Positions 26,177 through 34,604 of a DNA stretch of 35,003 nucleotides are shown piece by piece. The stretch's first letter is position 1. Every line of letters starts with the position of its first letter. Both the position numbers and the translations under genes were made by a program. The stretch spans positions 1 through 35,003 of the forward strand of contig CAIMXF010000211.1 of the NCBI GenBank assembly GCA_903845345.1. Direction: 5' to 3'. This DNA comes from an uncultured beta proteobacterium. Lineage in GTDB: Bacteria; Pseudomonadota; Gammaproteobacteria; Burkholderiales; Burkholderiaceae_C. Below the pieces are notes generated by a model. That model made no database searches, was not told the origin of the DNA, and saw nothing but the letters and a program-made list of their open reading frames with translations.

Positions 26177-26668
26177 TCAGGCCGCGAGAGCGGCTTCGAT
26201 GTCCGGGCGCATCTTGTCCGGCTCGTCCATCGGCCCGAAACGCTTGATCACGTGGCCGTCCTTGCCGACCAGGAACTTGGTGAAGTTCCACTTGATCGCG
26301 TCGATGCCGAGCGCGCCCGACTTCTCCGACTTGAGCCACTTCCAGAGCGGATGCGCCTTGGCGCCGTTGACGTCGACCTTCTCCATCATGGGAAACGTGA
26401 CGCCGTAGTTCAGCTGGCAGAAGCTCTCGATCTCCGAGTTGGCGCCAGGATCCTGGTGGCCGAACTGGTTGCACGGGAAGCCGACGACGACCAGCCCGCG
26501 CTCCTTGTAGTCGGCGGCGAGCTGCTCCAGCCCGGCGAACTGCGGCGTGAAGCCGCACTTGCTGGCCGTGTTGACGATCACGAAGACCTTGCCGCGCTGG
26601 GCCCCGAAGTCGGCCGGCTGGCCCTGGATGGAGGTGGCGGAAAAGTCGTAGAGCGTCTTGGCGGACAT
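26177..26668 (-). CDS. Glutathione peroxidase family thiol peroxidase
   Basis: This 163-residue enzyme reduces hydroperoxides with a catalytic Cys (no selenocysteine). The catalytic residues are Cys 38 in NTASKCGFTPQ, Gln 68 in GFPCNQFG, and Trp 127 / Asn 128 in KWNFTKFLV. Cys 66 in the FPCNQF segment and Cys 84 are also present. Relatives of this bacterial type (BtuE) generally use thioredoxin. The start ATG 26668 has a strong AAGGAG. It is a single gene, with no signal peptide, so it acts in the cytoplasm. Confidence 0.95.
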   Translation of the reverse strand: MSAKTLYDFSATSIQGQPADFGAQRGKVFVIVNTASKCGFTPQFAGLEQLAADYKERGLVVVGFPCNQFGHQDPGANSEIESFCQLNYGVTFPMMEKVDVNGAKAHPLWKWLKSEKSGALGIDAIKWNFTKFLVGKDGHVIKRFGPMDEPDKMRPDIEAALAA

Positions 26669-26740
26669 GGGGTCTCCTTGGGATGATGCGGATGGTAGAT
26701 CGCCGCGCTCGAACGCGTCATTCGCGTGAACGCGAATCCT

Positions 26741-27643
26741 TCAGTGTTTCTCGAACACGCTGGCCAGCGTCGCGGCCAGGATCAGCGCGCCGCCGACCAG
26801 CACCGCCACGTGCAGCGTCGCCCCGCCCCACCACACGGAGGTGAGCGCGGCGAACAGCACCTCGCAGGGCATCACGACCGCGGTGACGGCCGCCGACAGG
26901 CGCGCCGCGCCGTACTGCAGGCACAGGTTCGAGGCCATGAAGACGATGGCCAGACCGAGCCCGGGCAGCAGCCAGTGGTTCAGGCCGACCGGCCAGCCGA
27001 CGCCGGCAGCGCCACTCGAGGAGAGCAGCGTGGCCGTGACCGCCGCCACCGCCGCGCCGCCGAAGAACATCGCCAGCGCGCGCCCTTCCTCGGGCTGCGC
27101 GGCCTCGCGCTTGAGCATCACGTTGTTCAGCGCGAACGCGAAGCCGCCGAGGATCGCGAGCACGTCCGGCAGGAACCCGGCGGCATGGCCTGCACCGCTG
27201 CCCGACTCGCCGTGCGACAGCACCAGCGCCGCGCCGGCCAGCGCCATCGCCACGCGCGCCACCGAGCCGGGCGTCAGCTTCTCGTGGAGGATCACGCGCG
27301 CCAGCAGCAACGACCACAGCGGCATCAGGTAGAACAGCAGCACCACGCGCACGACGTCGCCGATGCTCACCGCCCAGTTGAACGTGGCGTTGGTGGCGCC
27401 CGACGCCAGCACGATCAGCCACAGCGCGCGATGGCGCATCAGCTGGCGCAGCGACGCCGGTCGCCATGCGACGATCACCAGCGCCGACAGCGCGTAGATC
27501 TGCACCGTGGCCCACAACGGGTGCAGGCCCATCGCCTGCAGGTGCCGGAACGGCCACCACGACACGCCCCACACGAAGGCGTTGACCACCAGGGCGAGCA
27601 CCGGTCCCGCGGAACGCGGCCGCGGGAGCGGGGCCGTCGTCAT
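26741..27643 (-). CDS. EamA/DMT-superfamily transporter
   Basis: This 300-residue inner-membrane protein has two EamA repeats and about ten membrane helices, starting with GPVLALVVNAFVWGVSWWPF and including ALWLIVLASGATNATFNWAV in the first repeat and DVLAILGGFAFALNNVMLKR in the second. The family exports metabolites such as amino acids or nucleosides; the substrate is unknown. ATG 27643 begins MTTAPLPRPRSAG; the frame to 27748 runs through the inserted repeat element and is not family-like. The 159-bp element upstream now supplies the leader of this gene and has separated it from lplT, with which it appears to have been coupled. Confidence 0.9.
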   Translation of the reverse strand: MTTAPLPRPRSAGPVLALVVNAFVWGVSWWPFRHLQAMGLHPLWATVQIYALSALVIVAWRPASLRQLMRHRALWLIVLASGATNATFNWAVSIGDVVRVVLLFYLMPLWSLLLARVILHEKLTPGSVARVAMALAGAALVLSHGESGSGAGHAAGFLPDVLAILGGFAFALNNVMLKREAAQPEEGRALAMFFGGAAVAAVTATLLSSSGAAGVGWPVGLNHWLLPGLGLAIVFMASNLCLQYGAARLSAAVTAVVMPCEVLFAALTSVWWGGATLHVAVLVGGALILAATLASVFEKH

Positions 27644-27647
27644 CTCA

Positions 27648-27806
27648 GAAGCTGTGAATGAATCCGGCGCGCCCGAGCGGCGCGCCAAATCGGGTCTGAT
27701 CAAGGCGCAAAGCACAGAAGTGGCTCGGGCCACGGCGAGCATTTGCAACGCCGAGCAGGCCCGATTTGGCCTGCCGAGCGGGCGTGAGGGATTCGTTCAC
27801 AGCTTC
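27648..27806. mobile_element. MITE-like fold-back element (159 bp) with TCA target repeats
   Basis: The ends GAAGCTGTGAATGAATCC (27648-27665) and its inverse at 27789-27806 match at all but one base, and similarity between the arms continues inward for about 60 bases (both contain GCCAAATCGGG). Direct TCA repeats flank it (27645-27647 and 27807-27809). It has no coding capacity. The TCA repeat fits the TNA target of IS1031-type IS5 elements, so mobilisation by such a transposase is possible. Removing the element and one TCA restores a TGAGATG junction between lplT and eamA. Confidence 0.75.
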
Positions 27807-29084
27807 TCAGTGGCTGTCCGAGCGCGCGATCGCGAGCAGGCCCTCGACCTCGTCGCGATGATTCACGAGGTTGCTCCGGTGCCAGCGGTAGATCAGCAGG
27901 CTCATGAGCGCGACGAAGACGCCGAAGATCGTGATCGACGTGTACACCTGCAGGCCGACGCGGGTCAGCGCGGAATAGAGCGCGCCCACGCCGAGGATGG
28001 CGGCCTGCTCGTTGAAGTTCTGCACGGCGATCGAACGGCCCGAGCCCATCAGGTTGTGCCCGCGATGCTGCAGCAGCGCGTTCATCGGCACCACCATGTA
28101 GCCGCCGATCGCACCGAGCAGCGTGAGGAACGGGCCGGCGATCCAGACGCTGTGCATCGTGTTGATGGCGATCACCGCCAGGCCCAGCGCGACGCCCAGC
28201 AGGATCACGCGCGTGGCGTGCACCAGCCGCACGGTCACCGAGGCGACCAGCGCGCCGGTGGCGGTGCCGAGTCCGACCAGCACCAGCAGCAGCGTCGCGT
28301 GCGGCGTGTCGAAGCCCAGCGCGACGCCGGCCCAGGCCAGCACGAGATAGCGAAGGTTGCCGGACACGCCCCAGAACAGCGTGGTCGTCGCCAGCGAGAT
28401 CTGTCCCAGCTTGTCGTCCCACAGGCGCGCGTTGCACTGGCTGAAATCGCGCAGCAGCTCGCTCGCCTTGCCGGCGAACGGCTCGAGCACGGCGTCCGTG
28501 CGAGGGATGCGCAGGTTGAACGCCGCGGCGATGACGTACAGGATCACCATGCACGCGACCGTCGCCTGCGCCGGCGTGTGGATGCCGAAGTCGATGAACG
28601 GGACGTGCACCGACAGCAGGTAGGGCGAGATGCGCGGGCCGGTCAGCTGGCCGCCCAGGCCGGCGCCGAAGATGATCGACAGGATCGTCAGGCCCTCGAT
28701 CCAGCCGTTGGCCTTGACCAGCTGCGACGTGGGCAGCAGCTCGGTGAGGATGCCGTACTTCGCCGGCGAGTACGCGGCGGCGCCCAGGCCGACGAACGCG
28801 TACGCGATCAGCGGATGGCCGCCGTAGAGCATCAACAGGCAGGCGGCCACCTTGATGGCGTTCGCGTAGAACATCACCTTGCCCTTGGGAACCGCATCCG
28901 AGAACGCGCCGAGGAACGGCGCGAGCACGACGTAGAACAGCGCGAACATCGGCACCAGGGCCGCGCGCTGCCATTCCGCCGCGCCGGCGCCTCTCATCAG
29001 TTCGATGGCCGCGACGAACAGGGCGTTGTCGGCCAGCGAGCTGAAGAACTGCGCCGACATGATGGTATAGAAACCTCTTTTCAT
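27807..29084 (-). CDS. lplT: Lysophospholipid transporter LplT
   Basis: This is a 425-residue MFS transporter of the LplT type, which flips lysophospholipids from the outer to the inner leaflet of the inner membrane for re-acylation. The N-terminus MKRGFYTIMSAQFFSSLADNAL is characteristic, as are FGAGLGGQLTGPR, GLGAAAYSPAKYGILTELLP and GYMVVPMNALLQHRGHNLMG SGRSIAVQNF. About twelve membrane helices are expected. Unlike many Gammaproteobacteria, no acyltransferase gene aas lies beside it. It is divergent from alr, an arrangement common in Burkholderiales. The stop codon TGA coincides with one target repeat of the inserted MITE-like element. Confidence 0.93.
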   Translation of the reverse strand: MKRGFYTIMSAQFFSSLADNALFVAAIELMRGAGAAEWQRAALVPMFALFYVVLAPFLGAFSDAVPKGKVMFYANAIKVAACLLMLYGGHPLIAYAFVGLGAAAYSPAKYGILTELLPTSQLVKANGWIEGLTILSIIFGAGLGGQLTGPRISPYLLSVHVPFIDFGIHTPAQATVACMVILYVIAAAFNLRIPRTDAVLEPFAGKASELLRDFSQCNARLWDDKLGQISLATTTLFWGVSGNLRYLVLAWAGVALGFDTPHATLLLVLVGLGTATGALVASVTVRLVHATRVILLGVALGLAVIAINTMHSVWIAGPFLTLLGAIGGYMVVPMNALLQHRGHNLMGSGRSIAVQNFNEQAAILGVGALYSALTRVGLQVYTSITIFGVFVALMSLLIYRWHRSNLVNHRDEVEGLLAIARSDSH

Positions 29085-29161
29085 TCGTTCGGCATCGTCG
29101 GCGTCGAGGCCACCCTGCTGCAGGCCACGCGCCTGGGAAATCTCTCCATAGGGCGAGCGGC

Positions 29162-29170
29162 TTTATAGCA
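29162..29170 (-). promoter_or_regulatory. Possible extended -10 for lplT
   Basis: On the minus strand TGCTATAAA matches the extended -10 form TGnTATAAT at all but the last base. Transcription would begin near 29155, giving a leader of about 70 bases before lplT. No good -35 is seen at the right distance, which is usual for extended -10 promoters. Confidence 0.35.
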
Positions 29171-29240
29171 TGCGCCAACCTGTCGCCTGCGGGACGAAGC
29201 CGCGCTCCACCCACAGCGAAGCCGCTGGCAGAATTCGCGC

Positions 29241-30353
29241 ATGCCCCGTCCCATCGAAGCCCTGATCCACACCGACGCACTCGCCCACAACATCGGACGG
29301 GCCCGCGAGGCGGCGCCGGACGCGCGCGTCTGGGCGGTCGTCAAGGCCAACGCCTACGGACACGGAATAGAACGGGCTTTCGAGGGTCTACGAGGAGCCG
29401 ACGGCTTCGCGCTGCTCGATTTCGACGAGGCCCAGCGCGTCCGCACGCTCGGATGGCGCGGGCCGATCCTGATGCTGGAAGGCTGCTTCGAGCCGCGCGA
29501 CCTGGAGCTGTGCTCGCGCCTGGGCCTGTGGCACGCGGTCCATTGCGAGGCGCAGATCGACTGGCTGGCCGAGCACAAGACCCACACGCCCCACAGGGTC
29601 TTCCTCAAGTTGAACAGCGGCATGAACCGCCTCGGCTTCACGCCGACCGCCTTCCGCGGCGCCCGCGCGCGCCTGGAACAGCTGCCGCAGGTCGACGAGA
29701 TCTCGCTGATGACGCACTTCTCGGACGCCGACGGCGAGCGCGGCGTCGCCCATCAGCTCGCGGTGTTCGAGGCCACCACCGCCGACATGGCCGGCGAGCG
29801 CACGCTCGCCAACAGCGCCGCCACGCTGCGCCACGGCGCCGACCCGCTCGCGCTGGCGCCGCGCATCGCCAACGACTGGGTGCGCGCCGGCATCATGAGC
29901 TACGGCAGCGCGCCCGACTTCCCCCAGCGCACGATCGCCGACTGGAAGCTGCGCCCCGCGATGACCCTGCGCAGCAGGCTGATCGCCGTGCAGCAGCTGC
30001 AGGCCGGCGACACCGTCGGCTACGGCAGCACGTTCACGGCCGACGGCGCGCTGCGCATCGGCGTGGTCGCCTGCGGCTACGCCGACGGCTATCCACGCCA
30101 TGCGCCCACGGGCACCCCGGTGCTGGTCAATGGCGTGCGCACGCGCATCGTGGGCCGCGTGTCGATGGACATGATCACGGTCGACCTGAGCCCGGTGCCG
30201 GGTGCGGGCATCGGCTCGGAGGTGACGCTGTGGGGCCATGGCCCGGCATCGACGCTGCTGCCGATCGACGAGGTCGCGAAGCCGGCCGGCACGATCGGCT
30301 ACGAGCTGATGTGCGCTCTGGCGCCGCGGGTGCCGGTCAGCGTGACCGCCTGA
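29241..30353 (+). CDS. alr: Alanine racemase
   Basis: This 370-residue PLP enzyme interconverts L- and D-alanine for peptidoglycan synthesis. The PLP Lys is residue 35 in [13 protein letters not shown]; the second catalytic base is Tyr 261 in DTVGYGSTF. Other family segments are [46 protein letters not shown] and [16 protein letters not shown] 29241 ([18 protein letters not shown]) agrees with the family, although no clear ribosome-binding site precedes it. Length is typical of the betaproteobacterial enzyme. It is divergent from lplT and convergent with the SDR gene. Confidence 0.96.
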   Translation: MPRPIEALIHTDALAHNIGRAREAAPDARVWAVVKANAYGHGIERAFEGLRGADGFALLDFDEAQRVRTLGWRGPILMLEGCFEPRDLELCSRLGLWHAVHCEAQIDWLAEHKTHTPHRVFLKLNSGMNRLGFTPTAFRGARARLEQLPQVDEISLMTHFSDADGERGVAHQLAVFEATTADMAGERTLANSAATLRHGADPLALAPRIANDWVRAGIMSYGSAPDFPQRTIADWKLRPAMTLRSRLIAVQQLQAGDTVGYGSTFTADGALRIGVVACGYADGYPRHAPTGTPVLVNGVRTRIVGRVSMDMITVDLSPVPGAGIGSEVTLWGHGPASTLLPIDEVAKPAGTIGYELMCALAPRVPVSVTA

Positions 30354-30418
30354 GCGGTCCCGGAACGCGATCATCGCGGCGCGCGCCCTTCGGGTGACGT
30401 ACGCGCGAGCGACCGAGC

Positions 30419-31183
30419 TCAGCTGCGGACGTCGGTCACCGGGTTCGCGCCGTAGTCCGCGCGCTCCAGCAAGGCGATCACCTTGGCCGCGGCCATGGCC
30501 GGGCTGTCGAGCGCGCCGCTGCGGTGGAACTGGTCGAACTGCGCCTGCGCCGCGAACCGATGCGGATCGGCGCCGCGCAGTTGCTTCTGCATGCCGGTGT
30601 CGATGATGCCGGGCGCCACGGACGCCACGCGCGCGCCGCGCGGCCGGGCTTGTTCCTCGAGCGCCAGCGCGCGGGCGAAGTGGTCGAGCCCCGCCTTCTG
30701 CGCGCAGTAGGCGGCGCTGCCGGCCATCGCGCGGCGGCCGAGTCCGGACGATACGAACAGCACGCGCCGGTCGGACGCCGCCCAGTGCGCGGTCCCCCGC
30801 AGGATCGCAGCGGTCAGCGCGACCGGCGCCTCCAGGCCGATGCGCAGGCTTTGCGCAAGCGCGGCCGGATCGGCGTCGGCGACGTCGCCGGGATCGCTCA
30901 GCAGCGCGGCGGTGTGGATCGCGCGCAGGCGCCGGGGCAACGCGCCGTCGCCGCGTCGCTCGAAGTCGGCCAGCCATGCGCCCAGCCGCTCGGCCACGGG
31001 CAAGGGATCGGACAGGTCCACCGGCCATTGCTCCAACCCGCCCGCGCCGGCGGCCTTCAGCTCGGACGACTGCCTGCGCGACAACCCCAGCACGAACGCC
31101 CCGTCGGCCAGGTACTGCGCGGCCATCGCCTGGCCCAGGCCGCGCGACGCGCCGGTGAGGATGACGAGGGTGTGGGCGGTCAT
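30419..31183 (-). CDS. Short-chain dehydrogenase/reductase
   Basis: This 254-residue classical SDR binds NAD(P)H at the N-terminus (TGASRGLGQAM, residues 10-20) and has a catalytic Ser near 145 (VLFVSSGLG), Tyr 159 and Lys 163 (YCAQK). Arg 14 after the glycine motif suggests NADPH. The PGIIDTGMQ segment follows the active site. The sequence is closest in style to sepiapterin-reductase-like SDRs; the substrate is unknown. ATG 31183 has a GGAGA seven bases upstream; the frame open to 31591 runs antisense/out of frame through the LysE gene. It lies 32 bp after the LysE gene on the same strand. Confidence 0.9.
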   Translation of the reverse strand: MTAHTLVILTGASRGLGQAMAAQYLADGAFVLGLSRRQSSELKAAGAGGLEQWPVDLSDPLPVAERLGAWLADFERRGDGALPRRLRAIHTAALLSDPGDVADADPAALAQSLRIGLEAPVALTAAILRGTAHWAASDRRVLFVSSGLGRRAMAGSAAYCAQKAGLDHFARALALEEQARPRGARVASVAPGIIDTGMQKQLRGADPHRFAAQAQFDQFHRSGALDSPAMAAAKVIALLERADYGANPVTDVRS

Positions 31184-31215
31184 GCGTTCTCCGGGATCTG
31201 GGGTGCTGGAGGAGG

Positions 31216-31842
31216 TCAGGTGCTGCGGCGGAACGTGGCGAGCAGCGTTCCCGCCACGATGAACAGGCTGCCGAAGCTGCGGTTCATGATCCGCACATGA
31301 TGCGGCTCGTCGAGCGCGCGCAGCACGCGCGCGGCCAGCGCCACGTAGCCGGCCATCACCACGAGGTCGGTGAACGCGAGCGACAGCGCGACGGCGAGGT
31401 ATTGCGCCAGCAGCGGATGCGTCGGGTCGATGAAGTTGGGCACCACGGCCAGCATGAACACGGTGCCCTTCGGGTTGACCGCGCTGATGCCCCAGCCGCG
31501 CATCACCAGCTGCCTGCGGGGGAGGCGCGGCGTGTCGGTGGACGCGACCAGCGGCTTGTCGCTGGCACGCCATTGCTGCAGGCCGATCCACACGAGGTAG
31601 GCCGCCCCCAGGAACTTCAACACCGTGAACGCCTTGTTCGAGGCCGCGATGAGCGCACCCAGGCCGGCGGCGACGATCACCACCTGCGTCCAGATGCCCA
31701 GCACGATGCCGAACACGACGAAGTAGCCGCGCCGGAAGCCCTGGTTCAGGCCCGCGCCCATCGCCGCGATCGCCCCCGGCCCGGGCGACAGGCTGATCGC
31801 CCAGCAGGCGAGGAAGAAGGTGATCCAGGTGGCGAGGGTCAT
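31216..31842 (-). CDS. LysE/RhtB-family amino acid exporter
   Basis: This 208-residue membrane protein of the LysE superfamily exports amino acids or related compounds using the proton gradient. It has about six helices, the family hallmark SPGPGAIAAMGAGLNQGFRRG near residue 20, and NPKGTVFMLAVVPNFID in the middle. ATG 31842 begins MTLATWITFFLACW. The frame open to 32487 overlaps the acetyltransferase gene and is not real there. It sits between the GNAT and SDR genes in a minus-strand run that lies between alr and radA. The substrate cannot be told from sequence. Confidence 0.93.
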   Translation of the reverse strand: MTLATWITFFLACWAISLSPGPGAIAAMGAGLNQGFRRGYFVVFGIVLGIWTQVVIVAAGLGALIAASNKAFTVLKFLGAAYLVWIGLQQWRASDKPLVASTDTPRLPRRQLVMRGWGISAVNPKGTVFMLAVVPNFIDPTHPLLAQYLAVALSLAFTDLVVMAGYVALAARVLRALDEPHHVRIMNRSFGSLFIVAGTLLATFRRST

Positions 31843-31910
31843 GCGCGATGTCCGGGGTGGGCCGGGATGATGACTGAATGTCGGCGACCCGGCGCGGCCC
31901 CGGGGCTTGT

Positions 31911-32369
31911 TCAGTCGTGAGCGAGCGCCACGCTGTAGACGAGATAGGCCTCGTCGCGCTGCCAGCCCAGCGACTCGTACAGCGCCTGGGCGCGGGCGTT
32001 CGTGCGCGCCGTGCTCAGGTCGAGCCGGACGGCGCCGGCCTGGCGGCCGAAGTGCTGCGCCGCCAGCATCAGCGCCCGGCCGACGCCGGCGCGGCGCACG
32101 CCTTCGTCGACGAACAGGTCGTACAGCACGAAGATGCGCGCCGCGGCCACCGAGCACCAGGTCGGGTACAGCTGGCAGAAGCCCAGCAGCTGGCCATCCG
32201 CCTCGGCGACCAGGATCGTCGACTCGCGGCGCTCCATGCGCGCATGCAGGTAATCGCTGGCGAGCGCGACGTCGCCGGGCTGCTCGTAGAAGCGGCGATA
32301 GGCGTCGAACAGCGGGGCGAGGGCGTCGAGGTCGTCCGCGGTGGCGTGGCGGGTGGCAAGCGTGGTCAT
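31911..32369 (-). CDS. GNAT-family N-acetyltransferase
   Basis: This is a 152-residue acetyl-CoA-dependent acetyltransferase. The GNAT core is visible: LVAEADGQLLGFCQLYP (strand 3-4), IFVLYDLFVDEGVRRAGVGRAL (motif A with the R-x-x-G-x-G/A CoA loop) and STARTNARAQALYESLGWQRD (motif B). ATG 32369 begins MTTLATRHATADDLDAL. The frame to 32483 would cross the radA leader and is rejected. The acceptor is unknown. It is divergent from radA with a 104-bp gap that contains a LexA-type box, so it could be affected by the same repressor. Confidence 0.9.
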   Translation of the reverse strand: MTTLATRHATADDLDALAPLFDAYRRFYEQPGDVALASDYLHARMERRESTILVAEADGQLLGFCQLYPTWCSVAAARIFVLYDLFVDEGVRRAGVGRALMLAAQHFGRQAGAVRLDLSTARTNARAQALYESLGWQRDEAYLVYSVALAHD

Positions 32370-32440
32370 CGCGCCATCGTAGCCGGCACCTGCAGGCATC
32401 GCCAGGCGCGGATGGTCGAGAAATCGAGCAATTTTCCGAC

Positions 32441-32456
32441 CTGTATGTTTGAACAG
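32441..32456. promoter_or_regulatory. LexA-type SOS box upstream of radA
   Basis: CTGTATGTTTGAACAG is a perfect CTGT-N8-ACAG palindrome, the LexA operator consensus of Beta- and Gammaproteobacteria, with an AT-rich spacer as in strong boxes. It ends 17 bp before ATG 32474 of radA, within the 104-bp gap shared with the divergent GNAT gene. Repression of radA by LexA is therefore likely, but remains inference. Confidence 0.65.
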
Positions 32457-32473
32457 TGGGCGACAATGGCGCC

Positions 32474-33841
32474 ATGGCTGCACCCAAGACCGTCTACACC
32501 TGCTCCGCCTGCGGCGGCACCAATCCGAAGTGGCTGGGCCGCTGCCCGCACTGCAACGAATGGAACACGCTGGAGGAAGGCGTCGGCGAGCCGACGGGCG
32601 CGGCAGCGAGCAAGAACCGCTTCCAGGCGCTCACCCGCAGCCAGCCGGTGGCCACGCTGGCCGACATCGACGCCGGCGAGATCGCCCGCACGCCCACCGG
32701 CATCGAGGAGCTGGACCGGGTGCTGGGCGGCGGCATCGTGGCCGGCGGCGTGGTGCTGATCGGCGGCGACCCGGGCATCGGCAAGAGCACGCTGCTGCTG
32801 CAGGCGGTCGACGCGCTGGCCGGGCAGATGAAGGTGCTGTACGTGACCGGCGAAGAGTCGGGCGCCCAGCTGGCGCTGCGCTCGCGCCGGCTCGACCTCA
32901 CCGGCGCGCACGTGCGCGTGCTGGCCGAGATCAACCTGGAGCGCATCCTTGCCACGATCGAGTCCGAGCAGCCGGCGTTCTGCGTCATCGATTCGATCCA
33001 GACGCTCTATTCGGAGCAGCTCACGTCCGCGCCCGGCTCGGTGGCGCAGGTGCGCGAATGCTCGGCGCAGCTCACGCGCACCGCCAAGTCGGGTGGCTGC
33101 ACCATCGTGCTGGTGGGCCACGTCACCAAGGACGGCAGCCTGGCCGGCCCGCGCGTGCTCGAACACATCGTCGACACGGTGCTGTACTTCGAAGGCGACA
33201 CCCACTCCAGCTTCCGCCTGGTGCGCGCGTTCAAGAACCGCTTCGGCGCGGTCAACGAGATCGGCGTGTTCGCGATGACCGAGCGCGGGCTCAAGGGGGT
33301 CGCCAATCCGAGCGCGATCTTCCTGTCCACGCACGGCGAGCCGGTGCCGGGCAGCTGCGTGCTGGTCACGCTGGAGGGCACGCGGCCGATGCTGGTCGAA
33401 CTCCAGGCGCTGGTCGACGCCGGCGGGCCCAGTCCGCGACGCCTGTCGGTGGGCCTCGATCGCGACCGGCTGGCGATGCTGCTGGCGGTGCTGCATCGGC
33501 ATGCGGGCGTGTCCACCGGCGACCAGGACGTCTTCGTCAACGCGGTGGGCGGCGTGCGCATCACCGAGCCGGCCGCCGACCTCGCGGTGCTTCTGGCGAT
33601 CCAGAGTTCGATCCGAAACCGAGCGCTGCCGCGCGGCTTCCTGGCGTTCGGCGAGGTCGGGCTGGCGGGCGAGGTGCGGCCAGCGCCGCGCGGACAGGAT
33701 CGGCTGAAGGAAGCCGCCAAGCTGGGCTTCTCGGTGGCCATCGTGCCCAAGGCAAATGCGCCGAAGAAGCCGGTCGAAGGGCTGACGATCCACGCGGTGG
33801 AGCGGATCGAGGAGGCGATCGAGGTGCTGCGCGGCCTTTGA
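32474..33841 (+). CDS. radA: DNA repair protein RadA
   Basis: This 455-residue recombination protein promotes branch migration and processing of recombination intermediates together with RecA. An N-terminal zinc finger (Cys 10, 13, 24 and 27; CSACG and CPHC) is followed by a RecA-like ATPase with Walker A GDPGIGKST (98-106), Walker B FCVIDSIQTLYS, the RadA-specific KNRFG motif (254-258), and a Lon-protease-like C-terminal domain (from about 285) ending near VERIEEAIEVLRGL. ATG 32474 is preferred over GTG 32456, which lies on the last base of a LexA-type box and would add six atypical residues. The length is standard. It is divergent from the GNAT gene. Confidence 0.96.
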   Translation: MAAPKTVYTCSACGGTNPKWLGRCPHCNEWNTLEEGVGEPTGAAASKNRFQALTRSQPVATLADIDAGEIARTPTGIEELDRVLGGGIVAGGVVLIGGDPGIGKSTLLLQAVDALAGQMKVLYVTGEESGAQLALRSRRLDLTGAHVRVLAEINLERILATIESEQPAFCVIDSIQTLYSEQLTSAPGSVAQVRECSAQLTRTAKSGGCTIVLVGHVTKDGSLAGPRVLEHIVDTVLYFEGDTHSSFRLVRAFKNRFGAVNEIGVFAMTERGLKGVANPSAIFLSTHGEPVPGSCVLVTLEGTRPMLVELQALVDAGGPSPRRLSVGLDRDRLAMLLAVLHRHAGVSTGDQDVFVNAVGGVRITEPAADLAVLLAIQSSIRNRALPRGFLAFGEVGLAGEVRPAPRGQDRLKEAAKLGFSVAIVPKANAPKKPVEGLTIHAVERIEEAIEVLRGL

Positions 33842-33866
33842 GCAAGCCGCGCGCAGGCGGTGGGCC

Positions 33867-34283
33867 TCAGTAAGGCGACGTCGAGCCCGAGGGCAGGGTC
33901 ATCGCGGACGGCATCGGCTGAGGGATCTCGCGCAGCAAGGCCCACAACGAATAGATGCCCACCGCCGTGCCGATGGGAACGTTGATCAGGTTCAGCACGC
34001 TGAAGATGATCGTGATCACCTTGCCAGCCGGGCTGCCGCCCAGCAACATCACGCCACCCACGATCTCGAGCACCGGAAACGCCATGATGATGAGAAACAG
34101 CGCGAGGCCGAAGCCGGCGATCCATCCGAACACGCCCGCCGCAGTGCCCTGCGTCGCGGCACTGGCGGCAGCGGCGCCGAACACGCCGAAGATCAAGCCG
34201 GCCAGGCCCACGACGCCAATGGCCAGCACGCCGAGGACGATGTGCAACCAGGCGGCGACGCGAACATGGGTATCGATGGGCAT
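33867..34283 (-). CDS. Small integral membrane protein of unknown function
   Basis: This 138-residue protein has three or four hydrophobic segments (WLHIVLGVLAIGVVGLAGLIFGV, GVFGWIAGFGLALFLIIMAF, VLEIVGGVMLLGG and VITIIFSVLNLINVPIGTAVG IYSLWAL), an Ala-rich loop, and a short Pro/Ser tail. ATG 34283 follows a GGAG. Similar small membrane proteins occur widely in bacteria without assigned function. It is convergent with radA, 25 bp from its stop. No partner is obvious. Confidence 0.75.
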   Translation of the reverse strand: MPIDTHVRVAAWLHIVLGVLAIGVVGLAGLIFGVFGAAAASAATQGTAAGVFGWIAGFGLALFLIIMAFPVLEIVGGVMLLGGSPAGKVITIIFSVLNLINVPIGTAVGIYSLWALLREIPQPMPSAMTLPSGSTSPY

Positions 34284-34333
34284 TGTTGCTCCAGGCTTCA
34301 GGGGTCGCGCCGACACTGGCGCATGCGTATCTT

Positions 34334-34572
34334 AGTGTCCGGTCCCGGAAATACATGGCCTGAAGACGGGTCGAAGGGGGTGAGCGCAACGCGTGCCATG
34401 CCTTTGATCCCGGTGGGCTCGCGGGCCTGGCGCCACGCCGCGATCGTCCCGCTTCGAGCCGCCGCGAAGGGGTTCGACCCACGCGTGGCCGAAACTGCCG
34501 CTGATCGAGTCGATGGTGGCGTGCTCCACACGGGTCGAATCTGCAGGCTGCGCATTTCCGGGACAGGACACT
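34334..34572. mobile_element. MITE-like element (239 bp) with 19-bp terminal inverted repeats
   Basis: AGTGTCCGGTCCCGGAAAT (34334-34352) is repeated inverted at 34554-34572 with one mismatch (GTCCTGTCCC on the inverse), and GCCTGAAGA/GCCTGCAGA matches just inside. There is no transposase; the inner sequence has no convincing gene on either strand. No clear target duplication touches the ends, although GACACTGGCG occurs both 12 bp left of the element (34312-34321) and across its right end (34567-34576). It lies between the small membrane protein gene and a broken phosphoesterase gene. Confidence 0.6.
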
Positions 34573-34604
34573 GGCGATCACGCCCGACCGTTGCACCCCT
34601 GGGA

